DNA from: Pseudomonas helmanticensis
GTDB taxonomy: Bacteria; Pseudomonadota; Gammaproteobacteria; Pseudomonadales; Pseudomonadaceae
Reading direction: 5' to 3'
DNA length: 64,000 nt
Assembly (NCBI RefSeq): GCF_900182985.1
Contig: NZ_FXUY01000001.1
Span: forward strand, 1,178,001 to 1,242,000
In this document: positions 17,706 through 27,500 of the stretch, piece after piece
Position numbering within the stretch: position 1 is the stretch's first letter
Layout: the number at the start of each line of letters is the position of its first letter
Notes under the pieces: model-generated
What the model was told of the DNA's origin: nothing
The model's database searches: none
The model's input: only the letters and a program-made list of their open reading frames with translations
Program-made: the position numbers and the translations under genes

Positions 17706-19089
17706 CACCGGCGTCGCAAAACGCATTGCCGTGGTGTCGTTCCCGTTGATGGGCACCATGGTCGGCAACCTGTTGATGATGCTGGTCGATCGCCTGTGCC
17801 TGGCGCACTACTCGCAAGATACCCTGGCAGCGTCGGGGCCGGCGGTGTTCACCAGCATGGCGATCATTGCGTTTTTCTGCAGTACCGTCGGCGTTTCGCG
17901 TTCGTTTATCGCGCAGGCCAATGGGCGTTCCGGCCTCAGTGAGGCCAGGCATGAGGCCGCATTGGGATTGTTCATCGGACTGGCGTGCGGCGTGCTGCTG
18001 TTCATCGGCGCGCCGCTGATGGCGATGATCCCGCAACTCAGCTCGCGTCCCGAGCAGATTGTCAGCCTCGAATCGCAGTACATGTTCTGGGCGGCGATGT
18101 TCGGCGGCGTCATGGCGATCAACACGGCGCTGTCATCATTTTTCAACGGCGTGGGACGCACCCGCGAAACGCTGCTGGTCGGCATCGTCGGGCAAGTGGT
18201 CGATTCGGTGTTTACCGTCGGCCTGGTGTTCGGCAAGTTCGGCCTGCCGGAAATGGGCATGGCTGGCGCGGCGATCGGCACTTTGATCGGTACGCTGTCG
18301 ATGCTTGCGTGCTACGCGGTCATGCTGCCCGGCGAAGTCTGGCGCGAGCTCCTGAACATCTTCCTCGCCCGCAGTGAACGCCTGCTCTCGCGCTTGCTGT
18401 TTCGCTTGCGTCGGGGCGTGCCCAGCGGTTTGTCCGCTGGCGTTGATCAGTTGGGCAATACCGCGTTCATCTGGATCATTGCGGTGCTGGGCTCGAGTGC
18501 CCTGGCGGCAAACAACGTCAATCTGACGATCAATTACCTCGGCATCATTCCGATCATCGGCCTGGGAATCGGCTGCAGCATTCTCTGCGCGACCGCTGCG
18601 GGCAAACAACAATACGCCGAACTGGCCACCATCCTGCGGGTCACGGTGATCATCGAACTGGCTTACGTGCTGCTGGTCTCGACGGTGCAGATCACTATGC
18701 CGCAGGTGCTGCTCAAGGCCTTCGGTGACTTGGGACACAACCCGCAAACGCTGGCGTTGGCGATCGATACCCAGCGCGTCTTATGGACGTTTTCCGGGGC
18801 CTTCGTGTTTTCCATGACCGGTGCGGCCGTGCTCGAAAGCATCGGCATGGCGCGGTTTTCGCTGATCGTGCGGCTGGTGCTGATGTGGTTCATGAGCATC
18901 CCGTTGATCTACTACTTCGCTATGAACAACCGTGATGCGCCGTCGACGCTGGTGACGTGCTGGATCATCGGTTCGGTGTTCGAGTTTGCCATCGGCGGGA
19001 TTTATTTCTGGCGGATCGCCAAGGCCGTTCGCGGTGCTGAAAACCGTTTGCACAACGATCATCAAACCGTCACGGAAGGTGCCGCATGA
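17689..19089 (+). CDS. MATE-family efflux transporter
   Basis: This 466-residue polytopic protein has about 12 predicted helices in two similar bundles and an N-terminus (VSFPLMGTMVGNLLMMLVDR) typical of MATE/NorM drug:cation antiporters. The ATG at 17689 lies 17 bases inside the preceding gene, so it belongs to the same transcript. In this setting it is the likely exporter of, and self-protection against, the cluster product. Confidence 0.88.
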   Translation: MQPWFDTGVAKRIAVVSFPLMGTMVGNLLMMLVDRLCLAHYSQDTLAASGPAVFTSMAIIAFFCSTVGVSRSFIAQANGRSGLSEARHEAALGLFIGLACGVLLFIGAPLMAMIPQLSSRPEQIVSLESQYMFWAAMFGGVMAINTALSSFFNGVGRTRETLLVGIVGQVVDSVFTVGLVFGKFGLPEMGMAGAAIGTLIGTLSMLACYAVMLPGEVWRELLNIFLARSERLLSRLLFRLRRGVPSGLSAGVDQLGNTAFIWIIAVLGSSALAANNVNLTINYLGIIPIIGLGIGCSILCATAAGKQQYAELATILRVTVIIELAYVLLVSTVQITMPQVLLKAFGDLGHNPQTLALAIDTQRVLWTFSGAFVFSMTGAAVLESIGMARFSLIVRLVLMWFMSIPLIYYFAMNNRDAPSTLVTCWIIGSVFEFAIGGIYFWRIAKAVRGAENRLHNDHQTVTEGAA

Positions 19090-20069
19090 ACCTCGATGAA
19101 GTCGTGCGTTTCGCACCGCTGGCCATCAACTGCTTCACCGGCAGCCTGGCACAACTGTACGCACGCAATGGCGCGCCGATTGATGAGGCGCAGCTGCTCG
19201 AAGCCGGTGACGGCTACCTGTACCGCGCCGGTCTCGATGAGTGGGGAATGCCCGAATACACCTTCGCCGTCGAAGAAGTCGGCCTGCTCGCCTGCCAGGC
19301 GCTGGGCGCCGATGTGCAGCGTTTGCCGTTCGCTGCGGATTGGCTGGAGCAACTGCGCACATTGCTGCAAACGCATCCCGGCGTCGTCGTCTGGGTCAAC
19401 TCTGCCCACCTCGATTACGCGCCGGTCTACCGGAGCAAACCGGGTTATTTGCACGCGGTACTGGTCACCGGCATTCATGAGAGCGCCAGCCACGTGAAAA
19501 TCTTCGACTCGCTGATCGTCGATCGCGAGCCGCACGGTTGTGAGGCATGGTTGTCGATCGAGGCATTCGCCACGGCCATTTGCGACCGTGTACGCACCGA
19601 AACCTACGATCACATGGGCCACTTCGTGGTGATGCGCCCTGCCCTGCAACCGGTCGCCTTCGATGTCCGTGAAAATCTCCTCCGCCAAGCCCGCAGCTAT
19701 CGCGTGAACAAGCGCCATCGAGACGCTTTGCAGGTGTATCGCGAACTGTGCCTGGGGCGCTTTCGCGGCCCGGCCCAACCGGCGGCCATCGCGGCGCGGC
19801 GGTTGTTCGACCACATCGTGGTGCTGTACGTCATTCCAGGCCTCAGTTTGCTCGGGCAGTCATTGCAACGCGCCGGATGTGACGCGCGGTTGCAGGACAT
19901 GAGCCAGACGCTGATCGATCATTGGCGGGCGTTGTCGCTGCTGGCGCTGAAATTCGAGGCGACTCACTCGCCACAGGTACTGGCGCGCCTGGAGCAACGT
20001 TTTGCGCTGATCGAGGCGCTGACATCGACGCTCTGGCTGGAGCTGCACCAGGCACTGCAAGACGCCTGA
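19086..20069 (+). CDS. BtrH-like N-terminal domain protein, putative (amino)acyl-ACP acyltransferase
   Basis: The first 180 residues of this 327-residue protein resemble the papain-like fold of butirosin BtrH. They have Cys16 in INCFTGSLAQLY, His123 in GYLHAVLVTG and Asp141 in VKIFDSLI as a plausible catalytic triad. The C-terminal 140 residues are helical and of no recognised type. BtrH moves an aminoacyl chain from an ACP to an aminoglycoside. By analogy this enzyme could transfer the aminoacyl group from ACP 2 to an acceptor in the pathway. It overlaps the MATE gene by ATGA. The assignment rests on the Cys/His/Asp pattern and on the neighbourhood. Confidence 0.7.
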   Translation: MNLDEVVRFAPLAINCFTGSLAQLYARNGAPIDEAQLLEAGDGYLYRAGLDEWGMPEYTFAVEEVGLLACQALGADVQRLPFAADWLEQLRTLLQTHPGVVVWVNSAHLDYAPVYRSKPGYLHAVLVTGIHESASHVKIFDSLIVDREPHGCEAWLSIEAFATAICDRVRTETYDHMGHFVVMRPALQPVAFDVRENLLRQARSYRVNKRHRDALQVYRELCLGRFRGPAQPAAIAARRLFDHIVVLYVIPGLSLLGQSLQRAGCDARLQDMSQTLIDHWRALSLLALKFEATHSPQVLARLEQRFALIEALTSTLWLELHQALQDA

Positions 20070-20162
20070 CGGGCGCTGCGAACCAACGGTTAATTGACTG
20101 AACCCGCAAAGCGATCTGCGCGGGGGCAGTCCGACGATTTTGTTTTCAGGGATAGAACAACA

Positions 20163-21359
20163 ATGAAAATTCTGGCGCTGGGCCGTGAGTGTGATTTACA
20201 CGATTACGTGACGTACTGTCAGGGGTTGGGCAGAGACGTCGTGTGTTTTTCGCCGCCCGCTCTTCTACAAGACGAAAAGGCTCAATGGGCTTCGCAACTG
20301 ACTGCCGCGCTCGACGCCGTCGCGCCGGGGCATACGTTCGCACACGTGGTCTCGTTCAATGACGGGTTTCAGGTTCAGGCTGATGTGTTCAAGCAAATCT
20401 TCGGCCTTGCCGCGCGTAACACCGACACGCTGTTCACCCTGACGGACAAGGCAGCGTTCAAGGCTGTACCGGCCACTGCAGATTTCATCAGCCGCTACCT
20501 GCGCCTGCCACAGCAGATCGACGCCGCGCAGGCGTGGCAGCAAGTCGAGCAAGCGTTGACCTTGCCGGTGGTGCTCAAGCCTTCCAACGGTTTCTACAGC
20601 GCCGGGGTTATCCGGGTTGACGACCGCGCCGCCTTCAACAAGGCCCTGACTCTGACCAAACGGGTCTGCGCGCTCATGACCCAACAACGCGGCGATTCGG
20701 AAATTCTGGTCGAGGAATACATCGACGGTGAAGAGTTTTCGGTCGACGGCTATGTGCTCGACGGCCAGGTCAAACCGCTGTTGCTGCACCACAAATACCC
20801 ACGGCTGGAAGGCCCGACGTTTCATGAGAACGCGCAGATCTCGCGGCCATTCGATGAGCGCCTGGGCGAACCGTTCATGCTTGCGCTGCGCCAGATCATT
20901 GCCGCAGTCGGCCTCGACCAGTCGCCGTTCCATGCCGAGTTCCGCATTACGCCCGAGCAACGCGTCTACGTGCTCGAACTGGCGCCGAGAATCTCCGGTG
21001 GCGGCATCTCTTCGCGTTACCTGATGGACATCTGCCTGGGGCTGGACGTCTACGACGTCGACTTCAAACTCGCCTCGCCGTCGTTGCAACTTGCGCTGCC
21101 CCATCGGCGCATCGGCCTCGAGTACGACTTCAGTGTGAAAAAAAGCGGCGTCTTGAAATCCATCGAGAAAACTGTCGCGCAATGCCGGGAGATGGGCGCC
21201 AGCACCATCATCCAGCATCGCCACAATGGCGAGTTCGTCATGGCCCCGCCCGTGGCCATGGAGACGGTGTTGACGGCCTTTTTCAGCTGCGCCTCGAAAG
21301 AGCAGGCACTGCAAATCTTCGATTACCTGGAAACCTGTGAAGTCGAGACCCAAGCCTGA
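20163..21359 (+). CDS. ATP-grasp ligase
   Basis: This ATP-grasp enzyme of 398 residues has the nucleotide-binding Lys in PVVLKPSNGFYSAG, the ILVEEYIDGEEFSVDGYV strand, and metal-binding acidic residues in FHAEFRITPE and YVLELAPRISGGG. Such enzymes couple ATP to carboxylate-amine or carboxylate-thiol bonds; BtrJ, in the butirosin pathway, loads glutamate on an ACP. Here it could make an amide bond or charge a carrier. I start at the ATG at 20163 behind CAGGGATAG; the frame extends a little upstream. It is coupled by TGATG to the NRPS gene. Confidence 0.85.
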   Translation: MKILALGRECDLHDYVTYCQGLGRDVVCFSPPALLQDEKAQWASQLTAALDAVAPGHTFAHVVSFNDGFQVQADVFKQIFGLAARNTDTLFTLTDKAAFKAVPATADFISRYLRLPQQIDAAQAWQQVEQALTLPVVLKPSNGFYSAGVIRVDDRAAFNKALTLTKRVCALMTQQRGDSEILVEEYIDGEEFSVDGYVLDGQVKPLLLHHKYPRLEGPTFHENAQISRPFDERLGEPFMLALRQIIAAVGLDQSPFHAEFRITPEQRVYVLELAPRISGGGISSRYLMDICLGLDVYDVDFKLASPSLQLALPHRRIGLEYDFSVKKSGVLKSIEKTVAQCREMGASTIIQHRHNGEFVMAPPVAMETVLTAFFSCASKEQALQIFDYLETCEVETQA

Positions 21360-24247
21360 TGAACACGATGCCATTGCCCGACCGCTCCTTGCCGTTGCTC
21401 GACACGCAGGTTGGCCTGTGGGTCAGCGAACAGGTCAATCAGGCCAGCACCTCGCATAACATCCACGTGCGCCTGGCGATTGGCGGCGCACTCGACGTCG
21501 CCGCGTTACAACAAGCGATCGACTGGCTGGTGCAACGCCACGATAACCTGCGAGCGCGCTTTGTCCTGGAGGGAGAAACACCACGCCAGATCATCAGCGC
21601 CGACCGGCACACGCCGCTCGAACAAGAACGGATCGATGCCGCTGATCTGCACGCGCGCACTGACGCCTTGCTGCTGCAGTCGATGGATATCACCGCAGGG
21701 CCGCTGTTTCGCAGCGTGTTGCTGCAATCCGGCGCAGAGCAACATGTGCTGCTGCTGATCATCCATCATCTGATATTCGACGGCGGCTCGATTGAGGTGT
21801 TGTTGCGCGATCTGCGCGAGGCTTATGTCGCGTTTTCACAAGGCACGCCTGCGGTGCCGGCAGCGCTGCCGTTCAGCTATGCCGGGTATGTCGAGCGTCA
21901 AGCGACTGTGCGCACACCAGCCGCCCTCGACTATTGGCTTAAAACCCTGGCTGATCGGCCGCCAGCCAAACGCTTTCCCTGTGCCCGGCTGGCCAGCGGA
22001 AAGACCGCACGCCGGGCCGCTGACGTCGTTACTCAGATGCAACCGGCAGCGGCGCAACAGCTGCGTGAATTGACCGGACCCGGCACGTTCACCCCGTTCA
22101 TGGTGCACATGGCGATCTGCGCAATGTTGTTGCAACGCCAGACCGCCGTCGAAGACATGGTCTTCGGCATGCCGCTGTCGACCCGCGACGGCGCGGAAAC
22201 GAACGACCTGACGGGGTTGTTCGTCAACGTCGTCGCGCTGCGCCTGCAATTGACCGCGCAGCGGACTTTCGCACAGCTGCTGCAACACGTTCGGGCACGT
22301 ATTCTGCGGGCGATGATGCACCGCGATCTGCCGTACCACGAATTGGTCAGCCAGTTGCGCGCCGGGCGGGAAACCGGCGCGCTGTTTCATGTCTTTCTCA
22401 ACCATGCGTCGGTGCTGCGCCGGCCCTTTCAGGCCGGGCGCTGCACGTTTGAACTGCTGCCGACGACAAACATCACCGCGGCGTTCGAAATGAACCTCGC
22501 CATTGTCGAAACCGACACCGGTTTTGACACGGTTTTCGAATTCGACGACATGCGCTTCGATCGCACCGACATCGGCGCGCTTGCCGAGCAGTATCACCAT
22601 CTGCTGTCGGCGGTGCTGGCCAACCCGGACACCGAATGGCGGGATCTGCCCGCCGCGCCCGCCAGCAGTCGTCCGGTGCACCAATGGTTCGAAACCCAGG
22701 TCGAACAGACGCCGGACGCCATTGCCGTGGTGTTTGAGGACAGCCGCCTGAGTTACCGCGAGCTCAACGCCCGGGCCAATCAGGTCGCTCGCAGCCTGCG
22801 CGATGCCGGTGTCACGCCGGGCGTACTGGTCGGCCTGTGCATCGAGCGTGGCCCGCAGATGGTGGTCGGCATCCTTGCTGTACTCAAGGCCGGAGCAGCC
22901 TATCTGCCGATTGATCCGGACAATCCCGATGAGCGTATTCGCTTCATTGTGCAAGACACTGGCCTGGGCACCCTGCTTACTTCAAGCCATTTGCAGCCAC
23001 GGTTTGCCGACTTTGCGTTGAACCTGATGTGCCTGGATAACCTTGCAGAATCCGCCGCGCACGACACGACTAACCTGAACTTGAGCGTCGCGTTGCAAGA
23101 CCTCGCCTATTGCATCTATACCTCGGGCTCCACCGGGCAACCGAAAGGAGCGCTCAATACCCACGGCGGTTTCGCCAATCTGGTGCAGTGGTATGTGCGT
23201 GACGGCCTGCACATGCGCAACGACGATAGGGTGATGCTCGCCAGCTCGGTCGGTTTCGACCTCACGCAAAAAAACATCCTCGGGCCGCTGTGCGCCGGCG
23301 CGTGCCTGATGATCCCGCAGCACTCACCCGCGCACGCCATGGGTTTCATGAAGGCACTGACAGCGTACCGCCCGACCTGGCTGAACTGCGCACCGTCGGC
23401 GTTTCGCGCGTTCGCCGGCTCAGCGCGCACCGCAAGCCTGCGCATGCTGGTCCTTGGTGGCGAGCCAGTCGACGCCGCACTGCTGGAACAATTGCGCGGG
23501 CGCCCGCTGACCCTGGTCAACTCCTATGGCCCGACCGAGTGCTCCGACGTCGCGAGCTGGTGCAGTCAGGACATGCAAACACTGGCGCAGGCCGCTGAAA
23601 TGCCGTTGGGCCAGGCGATACCCGGGGTTCAGGTGTTTGTGCTGGACGAAAACCTGCAACCCGTCGCGATCGGTGAAGCCGGCGAAATCCACATCGCCGG
23701 AACCGGAGTCGGCCAAGGCTATCTGCGGCGTGCCGCACTCAGCGCGCAAACCTTCATCCCCAACCCTTACGGCCCTGCCGGCAGCCGCATGTACAAGAGC
23801 GGCGACCTGGGCAGGTACCTGTCCGATGGCAGCCTCGCATTTATCGGTCGCATCGATTTTCAGGTGAAGGTGCGCGGTCACCGCATTGAACTGGGCGAAA
23901 TCGAGAGTCGCTTGTCAGCCTGTGCAGCCATTCGTGAAGCGGTGGTCATGGCGCTCGAGGCCGGTGCGGGTGAAAAGCGCCTGGTCGCCTACCTCGTCGC
24001 CGGGGATGGCCACGTGATCGACGGCGAGCAACTGGCCAACACCTTGCGCGAGGACTTGCCCGACTACATGGTGCCGGACACCTGGATCGCGCTGCCGCAA
24101 CTACCGCTGAATATCAACGGCAAGCTGGACCGCAAGGCATTGCCGCCACCCGCATGGCGGGTTCAGCAAAAGACTGCGGCTGACGGCCTGGCACTGACGC
24201 CGATCCTGCGCCAGCCACGCATCGATGTCCGCAGCCTGATTTCGTGA
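21359..24247 (+). CDS. NRPS with C-A domains and no carrier domain
   Basis: The protein is 962 residues. The condensation domain (about 10-430) has an intact HHLIFDG motif (His137 catalytic). The adenylation domain (about 455-930) has YTSGSTGQPKG, NSYGPTE, YKSGDLG and NGKLDRKALP. Only about 35 residues follow the last motif, and no LGGxS carrier domain is present, so the activated amino acid must be loaded on a carrier in trans. Hand alignment to GrsA gives specificity positions D-L-K-N-V-G-S-D-V-(K), which I cannot assign confidently. The candidate in-trans carriers are ACP 1, ACP 2 or the T domain of the next NRPS. Confidence 0.9.
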   Translation: MNTMPLPDRSLPLLDTQVGLWVSEQVNQASTSHNIHVRLAIGGALDVAALQQAIDWLVQRHDNLRARFVLEGETPRQIISADRHTPLEQERIDAADLHARTDALLLQSMDITAGPLFRSVLLQSGAEQHVLLLIIHHLIFDGGSIEVLLRDLREAYVAFSQGTPAVPAALPFSYAGYVERQATVRTPAALDYWLKTLADRPPAKRFPCARLASGKTARRAADVVTQMQPAAAQQLRELTGPGTFTPFMVHMAICAMLLQRQTAVEDMVFGMPLSTRDGAETNDLTGLFVNVVALRLQLTAQRTFAQLLQHVRARILRAMMHRDLPYHELVSQLRAGRETGALFHVFLNHASVLRRPFQAGRCTFELLPTTNITAAFEMNLAIVETDTGFDTVFEFDDMRFDRTDIGALAEQYHHLLSAVLANPDTEWRDLPAAPASSRPVHQWFETQVEQTPDAIAVVFEDSRLSYRELNARANQVARSLRDAGVTPGVLVGLCIERGPQMVVGILAVLKAGAAYLPIDPDNPDERIRFIVQDTGLGTLLTSSHLQPRFADFALNLMCLDNLAESAAHDTTNLNLSVALQDLAYCIYTSGSTGQPKGALNTHGGFANLVQWYVRDGLHMRNDDRVMLASSVGFDLTQKNILGPLCAGACLMIPQHSPAHAMGFMKALTAYRPTWLNCAPSAFRAFAGSARTASLRMLVLGGEPVDAALLEQLRGRPLTLVNSYGPTECSDVASWCSQDMQTLAQAAEMPLGQAIPGVQVFVLDENLQPVAIGEAGEIHIAGTGVGQGYLRRAALSAQTFIPNPYGPAGSRMYKSGDLGRYLSDGSLAFIGRIDFQVKVRGHRIELGEIESRLSACAAIREAVVMALEAGAGEKRLVAYLVAGDGHVIDGEQLANTLREDLPDYMVPDTWIALPQLPLNINGKLDRKALPPPAWRVQQKTAADGLALTPILRQPRIDVRSLIS

Positions 24248-24300
24248 TCAACCACGGCGCAACCGCACCCGACTTCTATCGTTTGCCAAGGAAATAGCCC

Positions 24301-24477
24301 ATGTCCGAACAGACCTACACCGTTGTGAAAAACCGCGAAGAACAGTACTCGATCTGGCCCTCGCACCTTGCCTGTCCCCAAGGATGGGACGCGCTGCACA
24401 TCAGCGGCAGCAAACAAGCCTGCCTGGCGTACATCGCCGAACACTGGACCGACATGCGGCCGCTGAGCCTGCGCTGA
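24301..24477 (+). CDS. MbtH-like NRPS chaperone
   Basis: This small protein of 58 residues contains the MbtH signature: [11 protein letters not shown], then PQGWD, then [18 protein letters not shown] at the C-terminus. MbtH proteins bind adenylation domains and are often needed for their activity. It sits exactly between the two NRPS genes, with AAGGAAA before the ATG, so it probably serves one or both of their A domains. Confidence 0.93.
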   Translation: MSEQTYTVVKNREEQYSIWPSHLACPQGWDALHISGSKQACLAYIAEHWTDMRPLSLR

Positions 24478-24544
24478 AGTCCTGCGCCATTCAGTTGGGC
24501 CGTTGCGGCCTCGGTGGCGAACCATTGATGACAAGGAAGTGCTG

Positions 24545-27500
24545 ATGAACCGCAAACTCGCACCCGTCTACCGGTTTTGCGCCTCGACGGCCCAGCGTCG
24601 ACTGTGGCAACGCCACCAACAAGATCCGCGCCTGGCGCCGGCACATTGCTCGGCGCTGATGCACGTGCACGGCCCACTGAACTGCGCAGGACTTGAACGC
24701 AGCCTGGCCGTCGTGGTGCAACGGCATGAGGCCCTGCGCACGGTTTTTTCCTGGGAAGACAACGAGCTGGTGCAATGGATTGATGAAGGGATGCAGATCC
24801 CGCTGGAGCTCATCGACCTCTCTTCATTGGCTGGATCGGCATTGCCGCGCGGTCTGCAAATGGCCCGTCAGCGCGCTGACGAACTGTTCGACCTGAGCCG
24901 TGGGCCGCTGCTGCGCGTCTGCCTGATACAGCTCGGCGAAGATCAGCATTTATTGCTACTGACGGCTCACCCCAGCGTCGCTGATCACCCATCAATGCGC
25001 ATTCTTTGCCAGGAGTGGAGCCAGATCCATAATGCCGGTGGCCTGACTGCCGACGCGACACTGCCGCCGCTGGAAGTTCAGCTTGCCGATGTCTGTGTCT
25101 GGCAACATCAACGGATGCAAACTCCGGCAATACGCGATCTGCTGAACAGCGCCCGCGAGGATTATCGCGAGCGGCCATGGACGCTCGAGCTGCCCCGTAC
25201 GGATGTCGCATCCACCGCAGCCTCTGCGCAAGTCGGTGTGGTGGAATGGCAGGCCGATCCGTCGATACTGACCTTGCTGGAACAGATCGCCACTCGCCAC
25301 AACAGCAATCTTGACGGGGTGCTGACAGCGGCCTTCAACGCCGTGCTATATCGCTACAGCCAGCAGAATGAAATCTGCCTGGGGTTCGCCACGCCGAATC
25401 GCCGCCATGCCCAAACCCAAGGCCTGATCGGTGGTCTGGCCAACACCTTGATCATGCGCACGGTACTGAGCGACGGTGTCAGCCTTGAAGAGGCTGTATC
25501 GCTCACTCGCGAGGCCCGGCTCAAGGCTGAAGAGTTTCCTGATATCGACCTTGCGCACCTGCTCGCGGCTTCGGCCACTGAGGCTGACGGCACGCTGGAG
25601 AATGGTCTCAGCGCGACCTTCGAACGGCGTGATCCTGCGCGACTGGCTCTGACCGGCGTGGCCGTCGAAGGATTGCCGTTTGCCAGCCAGACCATCGATT
25701 GCGACCTGAAACTGGTCGTCTACAGCCACCCGACGCGTTTGGCAGGATGCTTTGAATATGCCGCAGAGCATTTCACTGACGTGACCCTGCAACGCATGGC
25801 GCGACACTTCGAAGCTGCGTTGCAGGCATTGGCGCTGACGCCGCACAGCCGCATCGAGCAGTGGCCCTTGGCGCCGGCAGGCTGCGCGTCGCTGTCGACC
25901 AACGAGGATCTGACAGCGTTCAGCGAACATCAGCAGTTGCCGGTGTTTCGGCGGTTTGCCGCGCAGGCGGCCAGGACGCCTGAGGCGATTGCGCTGATCT
26001 TTGAACAGCAGTCCTGCACCTATGCGCAACTCAACCGTCAGGCCAATCAACTCGCCGCACACTTGCACAGTCTCGGGGTTGGATCGCAGAGCGTGGTGGC
26101 GCTGCTGGTTGAGCGCGGTCCGCGCCTGGTCAGCAGTTTATTGGCGATCCTCAAGGTCGGCGCCGCTTACCTGCCGCTAGACGCCATGTACCCTGCCCAG
26201 CGCATCAGCAACATGTTCGAAGACGCCGGCGTCAGTTTGATCATCACCAGCGCAGCGCTGCTCGAACATCTGCCAGAAAGCCCATTACCACTGGTTTGCC
26301 TGGATCAACAGAATGAGCAACTGGCCCGCCAGCCGCTGAGCGATCCAGACATCGCAGTCAGCCCGCAACAGCTCGCTTATTGCCTGTTCACCTCCGGCTC
26401 GACGGGCCGTCCGAAAGGCGTGCAGATCGAACATCGGGCACTGAGTAACCTGCTCGCGGCGATGGAGGCTGCGCCCGGCCTTGGGCCTGACGATGTCTGG
26501 CTGAGCGTGACCTCGGCCGCTTTCGACATCTTCGCGGTAGAGGTTTATCTGCCGCTGATCACGGGCGCCACGCTGCTGCTGGCGAGCAAAGAAGAGGCTG
26601 CAGATCCGAGCGCTCTTGCACGCTTGGCACAGGTGCACGGAGCGACAGTGCTGCAAGCGACGCCCGCCACCTGGCGCATGCTGATCGACAGCCAGGTGAG
26701 CATGTCGCTGCGCACCGCCATGAGTGGCGGCGAAGCGATGGATACGGCCTTGGCTGAGGGCATGCGCAGCCTCGCCAAAACGGTGTGGAACCTCTATGGC
26801 CCCACGGAAACGACAATTTATTCAAGCCGCACAAAGATCCTCAGCGGGCACCTGCCGACTCTTGGCGGACCGGTCGAAAATACTCGTTTGTACGTGCTCG
26901 ATCGCCACCTCAATCCGCTGCCGGTGGGTTGCACCGGAGAAATCCATATCGGCGGCGACGGCTTGGCCAGGGGTTACATCAATCGCCCCGACCTTACCGC
27001 CGAGCGCTTCCTGCCCGATCCGTTCGGTCCGCCAGGCAGCCGCATGTATCGTACCGGCGACCTCGCCCGGCAGTTGCCCAACGGCGATCTGGTTTACCTC
27101 GATCGTATCGATTTCCAGGTGAAAATTCGTGGTTTGCGCATCGAACTGGGCGAAATCGAGGCCGCGCTGCGAAGGATTGCGGACGTGCGCCAGGCCGTCG
27201 TCACCGCGCATGGCGAAGAAACTGCCAGCCGAAAACTGGTGGCTTATGTGGTGGCGCGCCCGGGGCACACGCTGGATCGCGAAGCACTCGCGCACGAACT
27301 GCAACAATCGGTGCCTGACTACATGGTGCCCGGCCTGTGGGTGTTCCTGGAAAAACTGCCGTTGAACGTCAGCGGAAAAATCGACCGCAGTCGCCTGCCC
27401 GCGCCGCCACGGACATCAGCCATCGATGCCCGGCCAAACCCTGAGGTATTGAGCGACAGCCAGGCACGTCTGGCGGCGATATGGGCGCAAACCCTGCAAA

